Of a DNA stretch of 63,455 nucleotides, positions 42,586 through 51,442 are shown piece after piece. The DNA is from CAZWVI01 sp964637165. Lineage in GTDB: Bacteria; Planctomycetota; UBA1135. Each line of letters opens with the position of its first letter. The stretch's first letter is position 1. The stretch covers positions 1 to 63,455 of the forward strand of contig CAZWVI010000017.1 of the NCBI GenBank assembly GCA_964637165.1. Reading direction: 5' to 3'. The notes beneath the pieces are model-generated. The model worked only from the letters and a program-made list of their open reading frames with translations. It was not told the origin of the DNA and did not search any database. Made by a program: the position numbers and the translations under genes.

Positions 42586-42752
42586 GACACTGACCTAATC
42601 GGCTGGGTCACTAAATTTTCTAAGTGCTTGTTGGTAATTGGCTTAGCTTTTTTATTTTGTTCAGGCCTTGGCCTGAACTCTTTTTTACTCCTTAGTTTCG
42701 TAGCTTAAATACCTTAGAGAGATCAGTGACCCAACCGATTAGGTCAGTGTCC
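42585..42752. mobile_element. 168-bp MITE-like element with 27-bp terminal inverted repeats
   Basis: The left end (42585-42611, GGACACTGACC...TGGGTCAC) and right end (42726-42752) are inverted copies over 27 bases with one mismatch. Between them is A/T-rich non-coding DNA with a 9-bp palindrome and T run. No target-site duplication is evident. Diverged half units are found at 28957, 58132 and 63402, so this is a family. It fills most of the 214-bp gap between the thioesterase and iscR. Confidence 0.8.
42659..42686 (+). terminator. Rho-independent terminator inside the MITE-like element
   Basis: GTTCAGGCC (42659-42667), two bases, GGCCTGAAC (42670-42678), then TC and six T residues. It would end transcription of the thioesterase gene before iscR. 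The element thus brings its own terminator. A-rich sequence on the 5' side could make it work in both directions. Confidence 0.8.
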
Positions 42753-42764
42753 AAAAAGTGGAGG

Positions 42765-42793
42765 TTGAATTAGCACCAATTTAGTGCTACATT
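42765..42793 (+). promoter_or_regulatory. iscR promoter with palindromic operator in the spacer
   Basis: -35 TTGAAT (42765-42770) and -10 TACATT (42788-42793) are 17 bases apart. The spacer holds the inverted repeat TAGCAC (42771-42776) / GTGCTA (42784-42789) that touches both boxes, a natural site for repression by IscR. Transcription should start at about 42800, the iscR ATG itself, which suggests a leaderless mRNA. Confidence 0.65.
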
Positions 42794-42799
42794 AATGGG

Positions 42800-43216
42800 A
42801 TGCTGCGCTTCACCAAACGCTCTGAATACGGGTTAATGGCGCTCGCCTATTTAGGCGACCGTGGCAGGGAATATGTCAGCGTCCGCGAAATTGTCGAAGT
42901 GATAAATGTGCCGCGCCGATTACTGGCCGAAGTGCTGAAATCGCTCAGTCAGGCAAAGCTCGTCGAGGCTATTCGCGGCCCTGGCGGCGGCTACCGTTTA
43001 CGCCACCGACCGGAAGAAATGAAGCTCGCCGAAGTTATCGCCGTTCTTGAAGGTCCCCTCCAGATGGCCGATTGCACTAACGGTGGAAATTGTGACCGCG
43101 AACCTGTGTGCATCATTTCAAGTGGCATTGGCCGGGTCGCCGATCACATCCAAAACGTTTTACATCAATACACCTTAGCCGACATTTCATCCTTAAAACC
43201 ACAGGTCAAAGTATGA
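42800..43216 (+). CDS. iscR: Fe-S cluster-sensing Rrf2 regulator IscR
   Basis: 138 residues: Rrf2 winged helix (FTKRSEYGLMALAYLG, VPRRLLAEVLKSLSQAKLVEAIRGPGGGYRL) and the cluster ligands ADCTNGGNCDREPVC in a Cx5Cx5C layout as in IscR. With a [2Fe-2S] cluster it represses the isc operon; the palindrome in its promoter is a plausible own site. It is first in the isc operon, its stop overlapping iscS by ATGA. Confidence 0.93.
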   Translation: MLRFTKRSEYGLMALAYLGDRGREYVSVREIVEVINVPRRLLAEVLKSLSQAKLVEAIRGPGGGYRLRHRPEEMKLAEVIAVLEGPLQMADCTNGGNCDREPVCIISSGIGRVADHIQNVLHQYTLADISSLKPQVKV

Positions 43217-44433
43217 GCAACAATCTCATCTACATGGATAACCAGGCGACTACGCCGGTTGACCCGCGCGTCTTGGAAGAAATGCTTCCATGGTTTTCGG
43301 AAAATTTCGGGAATGCCGCCTCGCGCAATCACGCCTACGGTTGGACAGCGGAAAAGGCCGTCACCAACGCGCGCAAAACTATTGCCGAAGCGATTGGCGG
43401 CAACTCACGCGAAATCATTTTCACTTCTGGCGCGACTGAATCAAACAATATTGCACTCTTAGGAGTGGCGCGCATGTATCAAAGTCGTGGCAAGCATTTA
43501 ATAACTTGCACCACCGAACATAAGGCAATCCTCGACCCGATGAATTACCTAGCCAATAACGGTTGGGAAATTACGGTATTGGAAGTAGATGAATTCGGCC
43601 AAATAAAACTTGACGAGTTACGTGCAGCAATTCGCCCCGAGACAACTCTAGTTTCAATAATGCATGGCAACAATGAAGTTGGCACTCTGCAAGCTGTTGC
43701 CGAAATTGGCGCAATCTGTCATGAATCAGGAGTTTTATTTCATTGCGATGCGACTCAAACCGTCGGCAAAGAAATTGTCAATGTCGAGGATATGCACATC
43801 GACTTACTTTCTTGCTCTGCCCACAAAATGTACGGGCCAAAAGGCGTTGGCGCACTTTACATTCGTCGCCGCAATCCACGCGTTCGCCTCGAGGCCATCA
43901 TTCACGGTGGCGGCCACGAACGCGGCTTCCGTTCGGGAACTTTAAATGTCCCAGGCATTGTGGGCATGGCCAAAGCATTAGAACTTTGCCTCGAAAATCG
44001 TGAACAAGAACAAGCACGCATCGCGCAACTGCGTGATCGCTTAGAAACTAAATTAAGTGCCGAACTTGACTTCATAAAAGTTAATGGCCATCCGCAACAA
44101 CGCCTCGCCACAAACCTCAACATGAGTTTTAAATATGTTGAAGGCGAATCGATGTTGATGGGGCTTGACGGAATCGCCGTCAGTTCCGGATCGGCGTGCA
44201 CCTCGGCCAGCCTTGAGCCGTCCTACGTGCTACGCGCACTTGGGCTCGGTGACGACCTCGCCCACTCATCCATCCGTTTTAGCTTAGGCAGATTTAACAC
44301 CGAAGCTGAAGTTGATGAAACTGCTCAGAGAACCATCGCCACGGTAAAGCGTTTACGAGAAATGTCTCCGCTTTACGAAATGGCCCTTGATGGAATTGAC
44401 CCGTCGACCGTTGATTGGTCGGCACATGCATAA
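43213..44433 (+). CDS. iscS: Cysteine desulfurase IscS
   Basis: 406 residues from the ATG overlapping iscR. PLP lysine in SCSAHKMYGPKG, N-terminal YMDNQATTPVDPRVL, TSGATESNNIALLG, and the active Cys loop SSGSACTSAS near the C-terminus. It takes sulfur from cysteine and passes it to IscU. Open frame upstream to 43108 overlaps iscR and is not the start. Confidence 0.97.
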   Translation: MSNNLIYMDNQATTPVDPRVLEEMLPWFSENFGNAASRNHAYGWTAEKAVTNARKTIAEAIGGNSREIIFTSGATESNNIALLGVARMYQSRGKHLITCTTEHKAILDPMNYLANNGWEITVLEVDEFGQIKLDELRAAIRPETTLVSIMHGNNEVGTLQAVAEIGAICHESGVLFHCDATQTVGKEIVNVEDMHIDLLSCSAHKMYGPKGVGALYIRRRNPRVRLEAIIHGGGHERGFRSGTLNVPGIVGMAKALELCLENREQEQARIAQLRDRLETKLSAELDFIKVNGHPQQRLATNLNMSFKYVEGESMLMGLDGIAVSSGSACTSASLEPSYVLRALGLGDDLAHSSIRFSLGRFNTEAEVDETAQRTIATVKRLREMSPLYEMALDGIDPSTVDWSAHA

Positions 44434-44444
44434 AGCCAAGCACC

Positions 44445-44834
44445 ATGGCATACAGCGACAAAGTAATAGACCACTACGAAAACCCACGCAACGTTGGCTC
44501 CCTTGATAAAGAGGCAGATGATGTGGGCACTGGAATTGTTGGCGCGCCTGAATGTGGCGACGTCATGAAACTACAAATCCAAGTTGATGATGAAGGTGTA
44601 ATTACCGACGCCAAATTCAAAACATTTGGATGCGGTTCAGCAATTGCTTCATCAAGTTTGGCCACCGAATGGTTGCGTGGCCGCACTTTGGATGATGCCA
44701 CCGAAATTCGCAACAGCGACATCGCAGAGGAATTAGCTTTACCACCAGTAAAGATCCACTGCTCGGTACTAGCCGAAGATGCCATCAAACAAGCGATTGA
44801 GGACTTCCGCAGCAAACAGAATAAGGACCAGTAA
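44445..44834 (+). CDS. iscU: Fe-S scaffold protein IscU
   Basis: 129 residues beginning MAYSDKVIDHYENPRNVGS. The three cluster cysteines are in APECGDVM, FGCGSA and KIHCSVLAEDA, with Asp following the first. The chaperone-binding LPPVK motif lies just before the third. It builds [2Fe-2S] clusters with IscS and hands them on through HscA/HscB, both encoded downstream. Confidence 0.97.
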   Translation: MAYSDKVIDHYENPRNVGSLDKEADDVGTGIVGAPECGDVMKLQIQVDDEGVITDAKFKTFGCGSAIASSSLATEWLRGRTLDDATEIRNSDIAEELALPPVKIHCSVLAEDAIKQAIEDFRSKQNKDQ

Positions 44835-44850
44835 ATCCTTGGAAAACGAC

Positions 44851-45216
44851 ATGGAGACCAACAACACAACCGAAGCCAGCACCGGCCCCGAACTTTTAGT
44901 CACCCCAGAGGCGGTTAAAGAAATAACCCGACTTCTTGCTCAGCACGAAATGCCCGACACGGCCGGCGTTCGCGTTGGAGTTCAAGGTGGCGGCTGTTCC
45001 GGCTTTACTTACTCCCTAAACTTCGATTACAAATCCGCCGCCGGCGATCACGTAATCGAACAAGACGGCGTCCGTCTTTTCTGCGACCCCAAGTCATTGA
45101 TTTACTTGCGCGGAACGCAACTAACTTTCTCCGACGGCCTCCAAGGCAAAGGCTTCCAATTCATAAACCCGAACGCGGCCAGCACATGTGGCTGCGGTGA
45201 ATCGTTTTCCGTTTAG
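44851..45216 (+). CDS. iscA: A-type Fe-S carrier IscA
   Basis: 121 residues with VTPEAVKEITRLL, GVRVGVQGGGCSGFTYSL and the closing STCGCGESF: the three conserved cysteines of A-type carriers. A TTG 12 bases upstream is an alternative start. The gene follows iscU by 16 bases. Confidence 0.95.
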   Translation: METNNTTEASTGPELLVTPEAVKEITRLLAQHEMPDTAGVRVGVQGGGCSGFTYSLNFDYKSAAGDHVIEQDGVRLFCDPKSLIYLRGTQLTFSDGLQGKGFQFINPNAASTCGCGESFSV

Positions 45217-45226
45217 CTAGACCGTC

Positions 45227-45769
45227 ATGACTGACCGGTCAAGCGACCCGTTTGAACTACTGGGGCTTCCACGTAGTTTTCAAATTCGGCGTGAAGAGCT
45301 AGATCATGCCCACTTACAGGCAAGCATGCTCTGGCATCCTGACCGTTTTGTCTTGCGTCCCGAACACGAACGGCTCACGGCTGAGGACAAGATGGCTAGC
45401 ATTAACGATGCCTATTCCTGTCTTAAAGATCCGCTCGCGCGCGCATTAGCTTTACTCAAGAGCGAAGGCTTCAGCATGACTGAAGGCACCGACACTACCA
45501 GTAGCCCTGATTTTTTAATGGCGATGATGGAATTGAAGGAAGAAGCAGCCAATGCCGTCGGCAGTAAATCGAATCAAGAGGTTGAAGTGATCATGGCCAA
45601 TCTTTCGTCTTTGGAAAAACAAGAAGTTGCGGCGACTGAAGGTCAGTTTGAATTGGCAGCCAGTCAACCGCAAAATCGCCAACAGCTTTTCGAAGCTGCA
45701 CGCGGCCACCTGCAAAAAGCCGCTTACTATCGAAAGACTCGCGAAGATTTAAATCGACACTTTCATTAA
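45227..45769 (+). CDS. hscB: J-domain co-chaperone HscB
   Basis: 180 residues: an N-terminal J domain (FELLGLPRSFQIRREEL, HPDRF motif) and C-terminal three-helix IscU-binding domain (EEAANAVGSKSNQEVE to AAYYRKTREDL). It stimulates HscA ATPase and delivers IscU. Confidence 0.93.
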   Translation: MTDRSSDPFELLGLPRSFQIRREELDHAHLQASMLWHPDRFVLRPEHERLTAEDKMASINDAYSCLKDPLARALALLKSEGFSMTEGTDTTSSPDFLMAMMELKEEAANAVGSKSNQEVEVIMANLSSLEKQEVAATEGQFELAASQPQNRQQLFEAARGHLQKAAYYRKTREDLNRHFH

Positions 45770-45771
45770 AC

Positions 45772-47652
45772 ATGACTCCACTCCCCGAACTGAACATGCT
45801 CGGTCAAGCGGCCCCGACGCCAGTACTCGGCATCGACCTTGGAACCACCAACACCTTAGTTGCTGTTTGGCAAAACGGAACCGCCACGGTTTTGTGTGGA
45901 ACAAATAGCCAAGCATTAATTCCTTCTGTGGTAAGTTGGACTGACGAGAACAGCGTGGTTGTTGGACAAGCGGCCGTTGACCGTAGCCGAATTGCCCCCA
46001 AGCACACCGTCCATTCCGCCAAGCGTTTAATCGGTCGCGGAGTCAATGATTTAGGCGACGACCTAAAGAATTTTCCTTTTGACTTAGTCGACGCCGAAGA
46101 TCGCGAAATGGCGTTAATTGATTTAGGGCACCGCAAAGTTTCACCAATTGAAATTTCAGCACAAATTCTTTCCAAAGCGCGTAATCAAGCAGCGGTCGCT
46201 TTAAATCGCCCGGTGTCAGAATTAAATCGTGCGGTAATCACGGTACCTGCTTACTTTGACGATTCACAGCGCCATGCAACTCGGGAAGCGGCCAAGCTTG
46301 CCGGCTTGGAAGTTTTGCGCATCGTCAATGAACCAACCGCCGCGGCCTTGGCTTATGGTCTCGCCGAAAATAAAACCAACACGGTCTTGGTTTACGATCT
46401 TGGCGGCGGCACCTTTGACGCTTCACTATTACGCTTAGACAAAGGGGTGTTCCGGGTACTTGCAACCGCCGGTGACACTTGTTTAGGCGGTGATGATTTT
46501 GATCGAGCCCTATCCGAATTAATCGCTCAACAATTTGGCTCGCCAAAACTTTCCGCCGCAGCGCGTAGCGCATTACGCCTAAGTGCACAAAAGGCCAAGC
46601 TTGAACTTTCACAAAGCCTTAGCGCTGAAATTAGTTTTAGCGACCATGATTCCGGCATTGCATGGCGAGGAACAATTACTCGCGACCAATTCGAAGCAGC
46701 CATAAAATCAAAAATTCAACTGACCGTTGATTGCTGTAATAGGGTTTTGCGCGACGCAGAAATCGACATCACAGAAGTTGAGAAAATTGTTCTAGTTGGC
46801 GGAAGTAGCCGAATTCCATTGGTGCGTACCATGCTCGGAGAATTCGCTCACTGCGATTTGCACACCGAGCTAAACCCCGATCAAGTTGTGGCACTCGGTG
46901 CCGCTATTCAAGGTGGAGTATTAGCCGGCAACGATGTGCAAGCTTTGTTATTGGACGTAACTCCGCTTTCGCTTGGCATTGAAACTGTTGGTGGCACGGT
47001 TAGTAAATTAATTCATCGCAATTCATCTGTTCCTTGTCGAGCTATCGAAGGCTTTACCACTTTTGTTGAAGGACAAACAGCAGTCAAGTTCCACGTTGTC
47101 CAAGGAGAACGCGAGATGGTTGAAGATTGCCGCAGTTTAGGCGAATTCATTTTGCGGGGCATTCCCCCTATGCCGGCTGGACTTCCCAAAATCGGGGTTG
47201 AGTTTATTTTAGATGCGGACGGAATTCTGCGCGTCAAAGCTAAAGAAGAACGTAGTGGAATTGCCGCGACCATTGAAGTCAAGCCCAAGCACGGCCTTAA
47301 TGATGAAGAGGTTGAAGACATGCTCAAGTGCGCTTGGGCGAACGCGGAAACCGACATGAACGCGCGGCGACTGGCCGACCTCAACACCGAGCTTGATACG
47401 GTCAAGCGTGCGATTAATAAAAACCTTCGCGTGGCTGGAGAAGAGCTTGAAAAACAACAACTGCTACGTTTAGAGGAAGCGTTAAGCGCCGCCGAAGATT
47501 GCGAAGATTTAAAAACACCCAGCATGTTGCAGGTCATCATCGATGAACTCGAAAAAGCTGCCTACCCACTAGCCGAGGCACTCATGAACAAGTTAGCCAC
47601 AACGACCGTACGCAATCGCTCTGTTGAAGAAGTATTAGGAGAGGACAAGTGA
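45772..47652 (+). CDS. hscA: Hsp70-class chaperone HscA
   Basis: 626 residues. ATPase domain: VLGIDLGTTNTLVAVW, AVITVPAYFDDSQRHATREAAKLAG, RIVNEPTAAALAYGL, DLGGGTFDASLL and VGGSSRIPLVR. Substrate domain: DVTPLSLGIETVGG and a helical lid. It is the specialised DnaK relative that binds the LPPVK motif of IscU. Two bases separate it from hscB. Confidence 0.95.
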   Translation: MTPLPELNMLGQAAPTPVLGIDLGTTNTLVAVWQNGTATVLCGTNSQALIPSVVSWTDENSVVVGQAAVDRSRIAPKHTVHSAKRLIGRGVNDLGDDLKNFPFDLVDAEDREMALIDLGHRKVSPIEISAQILSKARNQAAVALNRPVSELNRAVITVPAYFDDSQRHATREAAKLAGLEVLRIVNEPTAAALAYGLAENKTNTVLVYDLGGGTFDASLLRLDKGVFRVLATAGDTCLGGDDFDRALSELIAQQFGSPKLSAAARSALRLSAQKAKLELSQSLSAEISFSDHDSGIAWRGTITRDQFEAAIKSKIQLTVDCCNRVLRDAEIDITEVEKIVLVGGSSRIPLVRTMLGEFAHCDLHTELNPDQVVALGAAIQGGVLAGNDVQALLLDVTPLSLGIETVGGTVSKLIHRNSSVPCRAIEGFTTFVEGQTAVKFHVVQGEREMVEDCRSLGEFILRGIPPMPAGLPKIGVEFILDADGILRVKAKEERSGIAATIEVKPKHGLNDEEVEDMLKCAWANAETDMNARRLADLNTELDTVKRAINKNLRVAGEELEKQQLLRLEEALSAAEDCEDLKTPSMLQVIIDELEKAAYPLAEALMNKLATTTVRNRSVEEVLGEDK

Positions 47653-48011
47653 GTAGTTATCGAATCAAATTCTTGCCCATAGATGAAGTCGTTGAAATCG
47701 ACTCCGAACAAAATGAAGCGGCGCACGATGGTTTAGCCGGTAGCATTTTGCGCAGCGCACTAGATGCCGGAATTGAAATTGATCACGCCTGTGGCGGAGT
47801 TAGTGCTTGCTCAACTTGCCATGTAATTATCCGCGAAGGTGGCGACTCAATTCCTGAAGCTAATGAGAAGGAAGGCGACATGCTCGATTTAGCGCCTGGT
47901 CTTTCGTTGGAAAGCCGCCTCGCCTGCATGGCTGTCCCTAACGGCAGCAAGGACTTAGTTGTTGAAATTCCAAAATGGAATCGCAACTTAGTCAAAGAGG
48001 AACATAACTAA
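47649..48011 (+). CDS. fdx: [2Fe-2S] adrenodoxin-type ferredoxin Fdx
   Basis: 120 residues, GTG start overlapping hscA by four bases. Cluster cysteines CGGVSACSTCH and a later SRLACMAVPNG give the CX5CX2C...C pattern of Isc ferredoxin. It supplies electrons for cluster assembly. Confidence 0.94.
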   Translation: MSSYRIKFLPIDEVVEIDSEQNEAAHDGLAGSILRSALDAGIEIDHACGGVSACSTCHVIIREGGDSIPEANEKEGDMLDLAPGLSLESRLACMAVPNGSKDLVVEIPKWNRNLVKEEHN

Positions 48012-48223
48012 TGGATGCAAATAAATTTTCCTGGGGCGACATCGATGAAATTGCCGTGCAACTGTGGGAAACTACTCCAGATAAAAATCCATTAAGCGTT
48101 AGCTTTCCTGATTTAGTAGATTTAATAATGGCGCTCCCTAATTTTTCAGGCGAACGCAACAAGTGTAATGAAAAAATCCTTGAAGCCATCCAAATGACAT
48201 GGCTTGAAGAATTTGAAGCCTAG
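48011..48223 (+). CDS. iscX: Fe-S assembly protein IscX
   Basis: 70 residues, complete: FSWGDIDEIAVQLWE at the start and MTWLEEFEA at the end, as in IscX/YfhJ. It binds IscS and iron and tunes the desulfurase rate. The ATG shares a base with the fdx stop (TAATG). Last gene of the isc operon; a T/A-rich tail follows before the convergent gene. Confidence 0.94.
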   Translation: MDANKFSWGDIDEIAVQLWETTPDKNPLSVSFPDLVDLIMALPNFSGERNKCNEKILEAIQMTWLEEFEA

Positions 48224-48233
48224 ATTTTTCTTT

Positions 48234-49301
48234 CTAAAAAGAGCAGTCGGCATCTTCGCCCATCTGCTTAGCAGACAGTTGTTCTTGACTCAAGACTTCA
48301 CGCGCTAAACGCAATGCCGCATCTCTTGGAATGCAGTCACTACTCTTTGCCAATTCCAATATTTTACTCACAGTCGTACCAATGTTCCTTATCTCAGAAC
48401 TGAAATTGGTGTTACCGGTTTGCTCATAACCAACGCCTTCAATTAGCGCGCCGGAATTTACCACGAAGTCAGGAACATATAATATTTTGCGCTCAAACAA
48501 CATTTGCGCATGTTCGGTGCGCGCCAAAGTATTGTTTGCCGCACCAACCACAATGCGTGCCCCCAATCGTTTAATCGTTAAGTCGTGAAGGACTCCGCCA
48601 AGCGCACACGGTGAAAAAATATCAGTCTTCAGCTCATAAATTTTCGCAGGGTCGACCAGCTTAACGCCAGCGGCGCCAGCAATTGCCGCAGCATCGGGAT
48701 TTGAATCGGCTCCAAACACTTCACAGCCGGCAGCAATTAATTTTTTAGACAATGCAAGTCCAACTGCACCAAGTCCTTGAATCGCAACCTTACGCGATTT
48801 CAATTTTTCATCTCCATCTAAAAACTTTAAGGCCGTACGCATTCCATAAATTATTCCATCGCTGGTCGCCTCGCCAGATGCGCGCAGTCCACTCATATGA
48901 TGAGCAAGATGTTGGGTAGTGGAAGCTAGAGCAACTTGGTCGGCCTCAACGAAGCCGACATCCGGACCGCAACGATAAGTTCCACCGAGGTCTTCAATTA
49001 TCTCGCCGAGGCGCGCCATGGCCGCAGAGCGATTGATTAATCGATCCGACAAAATGACCGTCTTGGCGCCGCCACCGGGCACCCCAGCCAGGGCACATTT
49101 CCACGTCATCGCCCGCGAAAGACGCAGCGCGTCCATCATTGCGGCATTTTCATCGCGATAAGGCCAAACCCGAATTCCGCCATAAGCTGGGCCGCGCGAA
49201 GTGTTGTGCAGCGCAATCCACCCCCGCAAACCACTGGCGCGGTCCTGCACGGCGATTACACGGTCGTGGCCACCTTGGGCCATCAGGTCAAGAAGTCCCA
49301 A
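48234..49301 (-). CDS. Leu/Val/Phe-type amino acid dehydrogenase
   Basis: About 355 residues from a TTG at 49301 that has an AGGA about six bases before it; open frame extends to an ATG at 49361. Catalytic domain: ALHNTSRGPAYGGIRVWPY, MTWKCALAGVPGGGAKTVI with the catalytic Lys, then YRCGPDVGF. NAD domain: VAIQGLGAVGLALSKKLIAAG. It deaminates branched or aromatic amino acids to keto acids. The set of specificity residues was not resolved. Confidence 0.88.
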   Translation of the reverse strand: MGLLDLMAQGGHDRVIAVQDRASGLRGWIALHNTSRGPAYGGIRVWPYRDENAAMMDALRLSRAMTWKCALAGVPGGGAKTVILSDRLINRSAAMARLGEIIEDLGGTYRCGPDVGFVEADQVALASTTQHLAHHMSGLRASGEATSDGIIYGMRTALKFLDGDEKLKSRKVAIQGLGAVGLALSKKLIAAGCEVFGADSNPDAAAIAGAAGVKLVDPAKIYELKTDIFSPCALGGVLHDLTIKRLGARIVVGAANNTLARTEHAQMLFERKILYVPDFVVNSGALIEGVGYEQTGNTNFSSEIRNIGTTVSKILELAKSSDCIPRDAALRLAREVLSQEQLSAKQMGEDADCSF

Positions 49302-49368
49302 AAGCTTTCCTAAAGACGGGAAGAAACAGAGGGGGGGGCATGTCTTATTATTGTAAACCACTAGTCAA

Positions 49369-50295
49369 ATGCTCCTCCCTCACCCCGCTCCAACTTCGCT
49401 TCGCTGGCTTCTCGCCTGCGTTTTTCTTGGCCTCGTTCCCGCCTGCGCAAGCTCGGGCGACTCCGGAATTAAATTAATCAGCCAACCGTATCGACCTAAT
49501 GAAGTTCAAAGTTCCTTGAGCACCGGTCAGCTTATTGTTGAATGCGAACGGCACTTGCGCACCTGGCAAAGTGCATATGCACAACCGCGGACTCAAGCGA
49601 GCCGCGATGCCATTGAATTTACTGAACGGGCTATTGTTACTTTAGTACACCGCGAGCAGGCCAAGCTTGAAGTTGAAGTGGTGGCCGGTTCGCCGCGCAA
49701 TCGAGGGATTGCCAGCGCCGCACTTGGATTTAGTGGAGATCCAGAAGTTCTCACTTTAATGGCGAGCAATGTTTCATCGGAAGATGAAATGGTTGCTAGC
49801 AATGCGATTCTTGGTTTGGGAATTATGGCCCATCAAGATACTCCCCTATCGCCGATTTATGCGGCGGTAATGGACCGCAATGATTCCGTACCGATTGTGC
49901 GCAATGCAGCCTACGCAACCTTGCGCTTAGCAGACTCGATGCGCGAAGATAGCAGCGGCACGATGTCGTCAATTTTCGTGCGATTGTTGGACAACCAAGA
50001 TGGCAAGGTTCGGGGACAGGCAATTATTGGTCTTGGTTTATTGAAAGCTGCGCATGCATTGCCACTCATCACTGCGGTTTTGGTGAACGATGATGTTGCG
50101 CGAGTGCGCACCGGTGCAGCTTGGGCGATTGGTGAAATTGGAAACTTAGCAAGCATTGATGTTTTAATTGATGCACTCGACGACCAAGATCGAATTGTGG
50201 TCGGTACTGCCCGTGCCGCTTTAGTCAAATTACATGGTCGCGATTTTGGGAAGGATCCGGAAGAATGGCGACAGGTACTTAATGGCCAACGATAA
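49369..50295 (+). CDS. HEAT-repeat lipoprotein
   Basis: 308 residues. A signal with lipobox-like VPACA, then about six helical HEAT repeats, clearest as DGKVRGQAIIGLGLLKAAHA, RVRTGAAWAIGEIGNLASID and RIVVGTARAALVKLHG. These form curved scaffolds for protein contact. Exported. Its end overlaps the next gene by 14 bases. Confidence 0.8.
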   Translation: MLLPHPAPTSLRWLLACVFLGLVPACASSGDSGIKLISQPYRPNEVQSSLSTGQLIVECERHLRTWQSAYAQPRTQASRDAIEFTERAIVTLVHREQAKLEVEVVAGSPRNRGIASAALGFSGDPEVLTLMASNVSSEDEMVASNAILGLGIMAHQDTPLSPIYAAVMDRNDSVPIVRNAAYATLRLADSMREDSSGTMSSIFVRLLDNQDGKVRGQAIIGLGLLKAAHALPLITAVLVNDDVARVRTGAAWAIGEIGNLASIDVLIDALDDQDRIVVGTARAALVKLHGRDFGKDPEEWRQVLNGQR

Positions 50296-51442
50296 ATTTG
50301 CTTTCATTGCAGGGCTGTTAGGTACAGTGTGCTTAACTGTGCCGCTTACAGGTCAAACTGCCGAAACAGAACCAACGACCGCGCCACAAAGCTTGGTCCA
50401 AGCTATTAGCTCAGCACGCAAATTTGGCCAACTACCTGCTGGCCCTGCACGTGGCTATAAATTCTCCGGCACGATTGCATTCAATTTTCCGAATGCTGAT
50501 GTAGTAACACGCGATTACGAATCTTGGGTAGGCGGCCACGGCCGACTTCGTTATCGTTTAGGAAATAAAACTGATGCGCATATTTTTCTGTTAACCAATC
50601 CCCAAACGGCCTGGCTAAAGAGGCAAAAAACCGACACCTTTACTAAAACGGAAAACCGAGAATTGTCGGTGCAAAATTGGATGCGCTGGACTATTTGCAC
50701 ACTGCCACGTGGACTAGAAACTATCCTAAAGAATTTCTCTAGCGATACGCAGCAATGCAAATTAAGTTCGCCATTCGGCACATTCACTTTGGAATTTAAC
50801 GAGTCGGCATTGCCGAGTAAATTAATTCATCACGAATTAGAGTTAACGATTAGCGATTGGCAGACGGCTGCATCTGGTGAGTTAATGCCCCGCACTTGGG
50901 CGTGGAAAACTGAGTTCGGCACGCAAGTTGAAAAGATTGAACATGTAGATGAGCAAATCCTTCTTTACGACCGCAGCTTTTATCCTCCCCGCAAGGACAG
51001 CGATTTAGCAGTTGCCCACTCGCACTGGGAAGGAACTGGGTCATCGTTCGCTGGCGAGGAATTCGGAATTTTCAAAATGCCAGAAGTGGAACTTGTTTTA
51101 CTCTCAGGCATCAAAGAAGAACGACGACAACTTCGCTTGCAAGATGCCATCGGCAACTCTGAATGGCGCTTGGTCGAACAGGCGCGCTTACCTGGCCCCT
51201 ACGCAATTGTTCATAAGCCGGAACTTTTACCTCAAGATGCTTTTACAACTACTTTCAAAGCCGGGCATTACTTACGCTGGGTGACTTTGGCCGACAATGA
51301 TTTTGCCGATGACCACCGCGCGTTTTTAAATATTGCGCGCGAAAATGGCCTTAAGGAAATTGGGACGGTGCGCGCCACTGGCTTTAAGAAAAACCCCAGG
51401 AATGGTCGGCGCGAACTTTTGGTTCCGATTACAGTCGAGTAG
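50282..51442 (+). CDS. Hypothetical exported protein
   Basis: About 386 residues from the ATG at 50282, with a signal (FAFIAGLLGTVCLTVPLTG). The mature part has alternating beta-like stretches (GYKFSGTIAFNF, GTFTLEFNESALPSKLIHHELELTI), recalling outer-membrane lipoprotein-sorting LolA/B-like folds, but no family is certain. Coupled to the HEAT lipoprotein. Confidence 0.6.
   Translation: MANDKFAFIAGLLGTVCLTVPLTGQTAETEPTTAPQSLVQAISSARKFGQLPAGPARGYKFSGTIAFNFPNADVVTRDYESWVGGHGRLRYRLGNKTDAHIFLLTNPQTAWLKRQKTDTFTKTENRELSVQNWMRWTICTLPRGLETILKNFSSDTQQCKLSSPFGTFTLEFNESALPSKLIHHELELTISDWQTAASGELMPRTWAWKTEFGTQVEKIEHVDEQILLYDRSFYPPRKDSDLAVAHSHWEGTGSSFAGEEFGIFKMPEVELVLLSGIKEERRQLRLQDAIGNSEWRLVEQARLPGPYAIVHKPELLPQDAFTTTFKAGHYLRWVTLADNDFADDHRAFLNIARENGLKEIGTVRATGFKKNPRNGRRELLVPITVE

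Noticed and set aside
48224..48260. Strong bidirectional terminator after iscX
   Set aside because: Only a weak A/T stem is present; not enough GC pairing to call a terminator.
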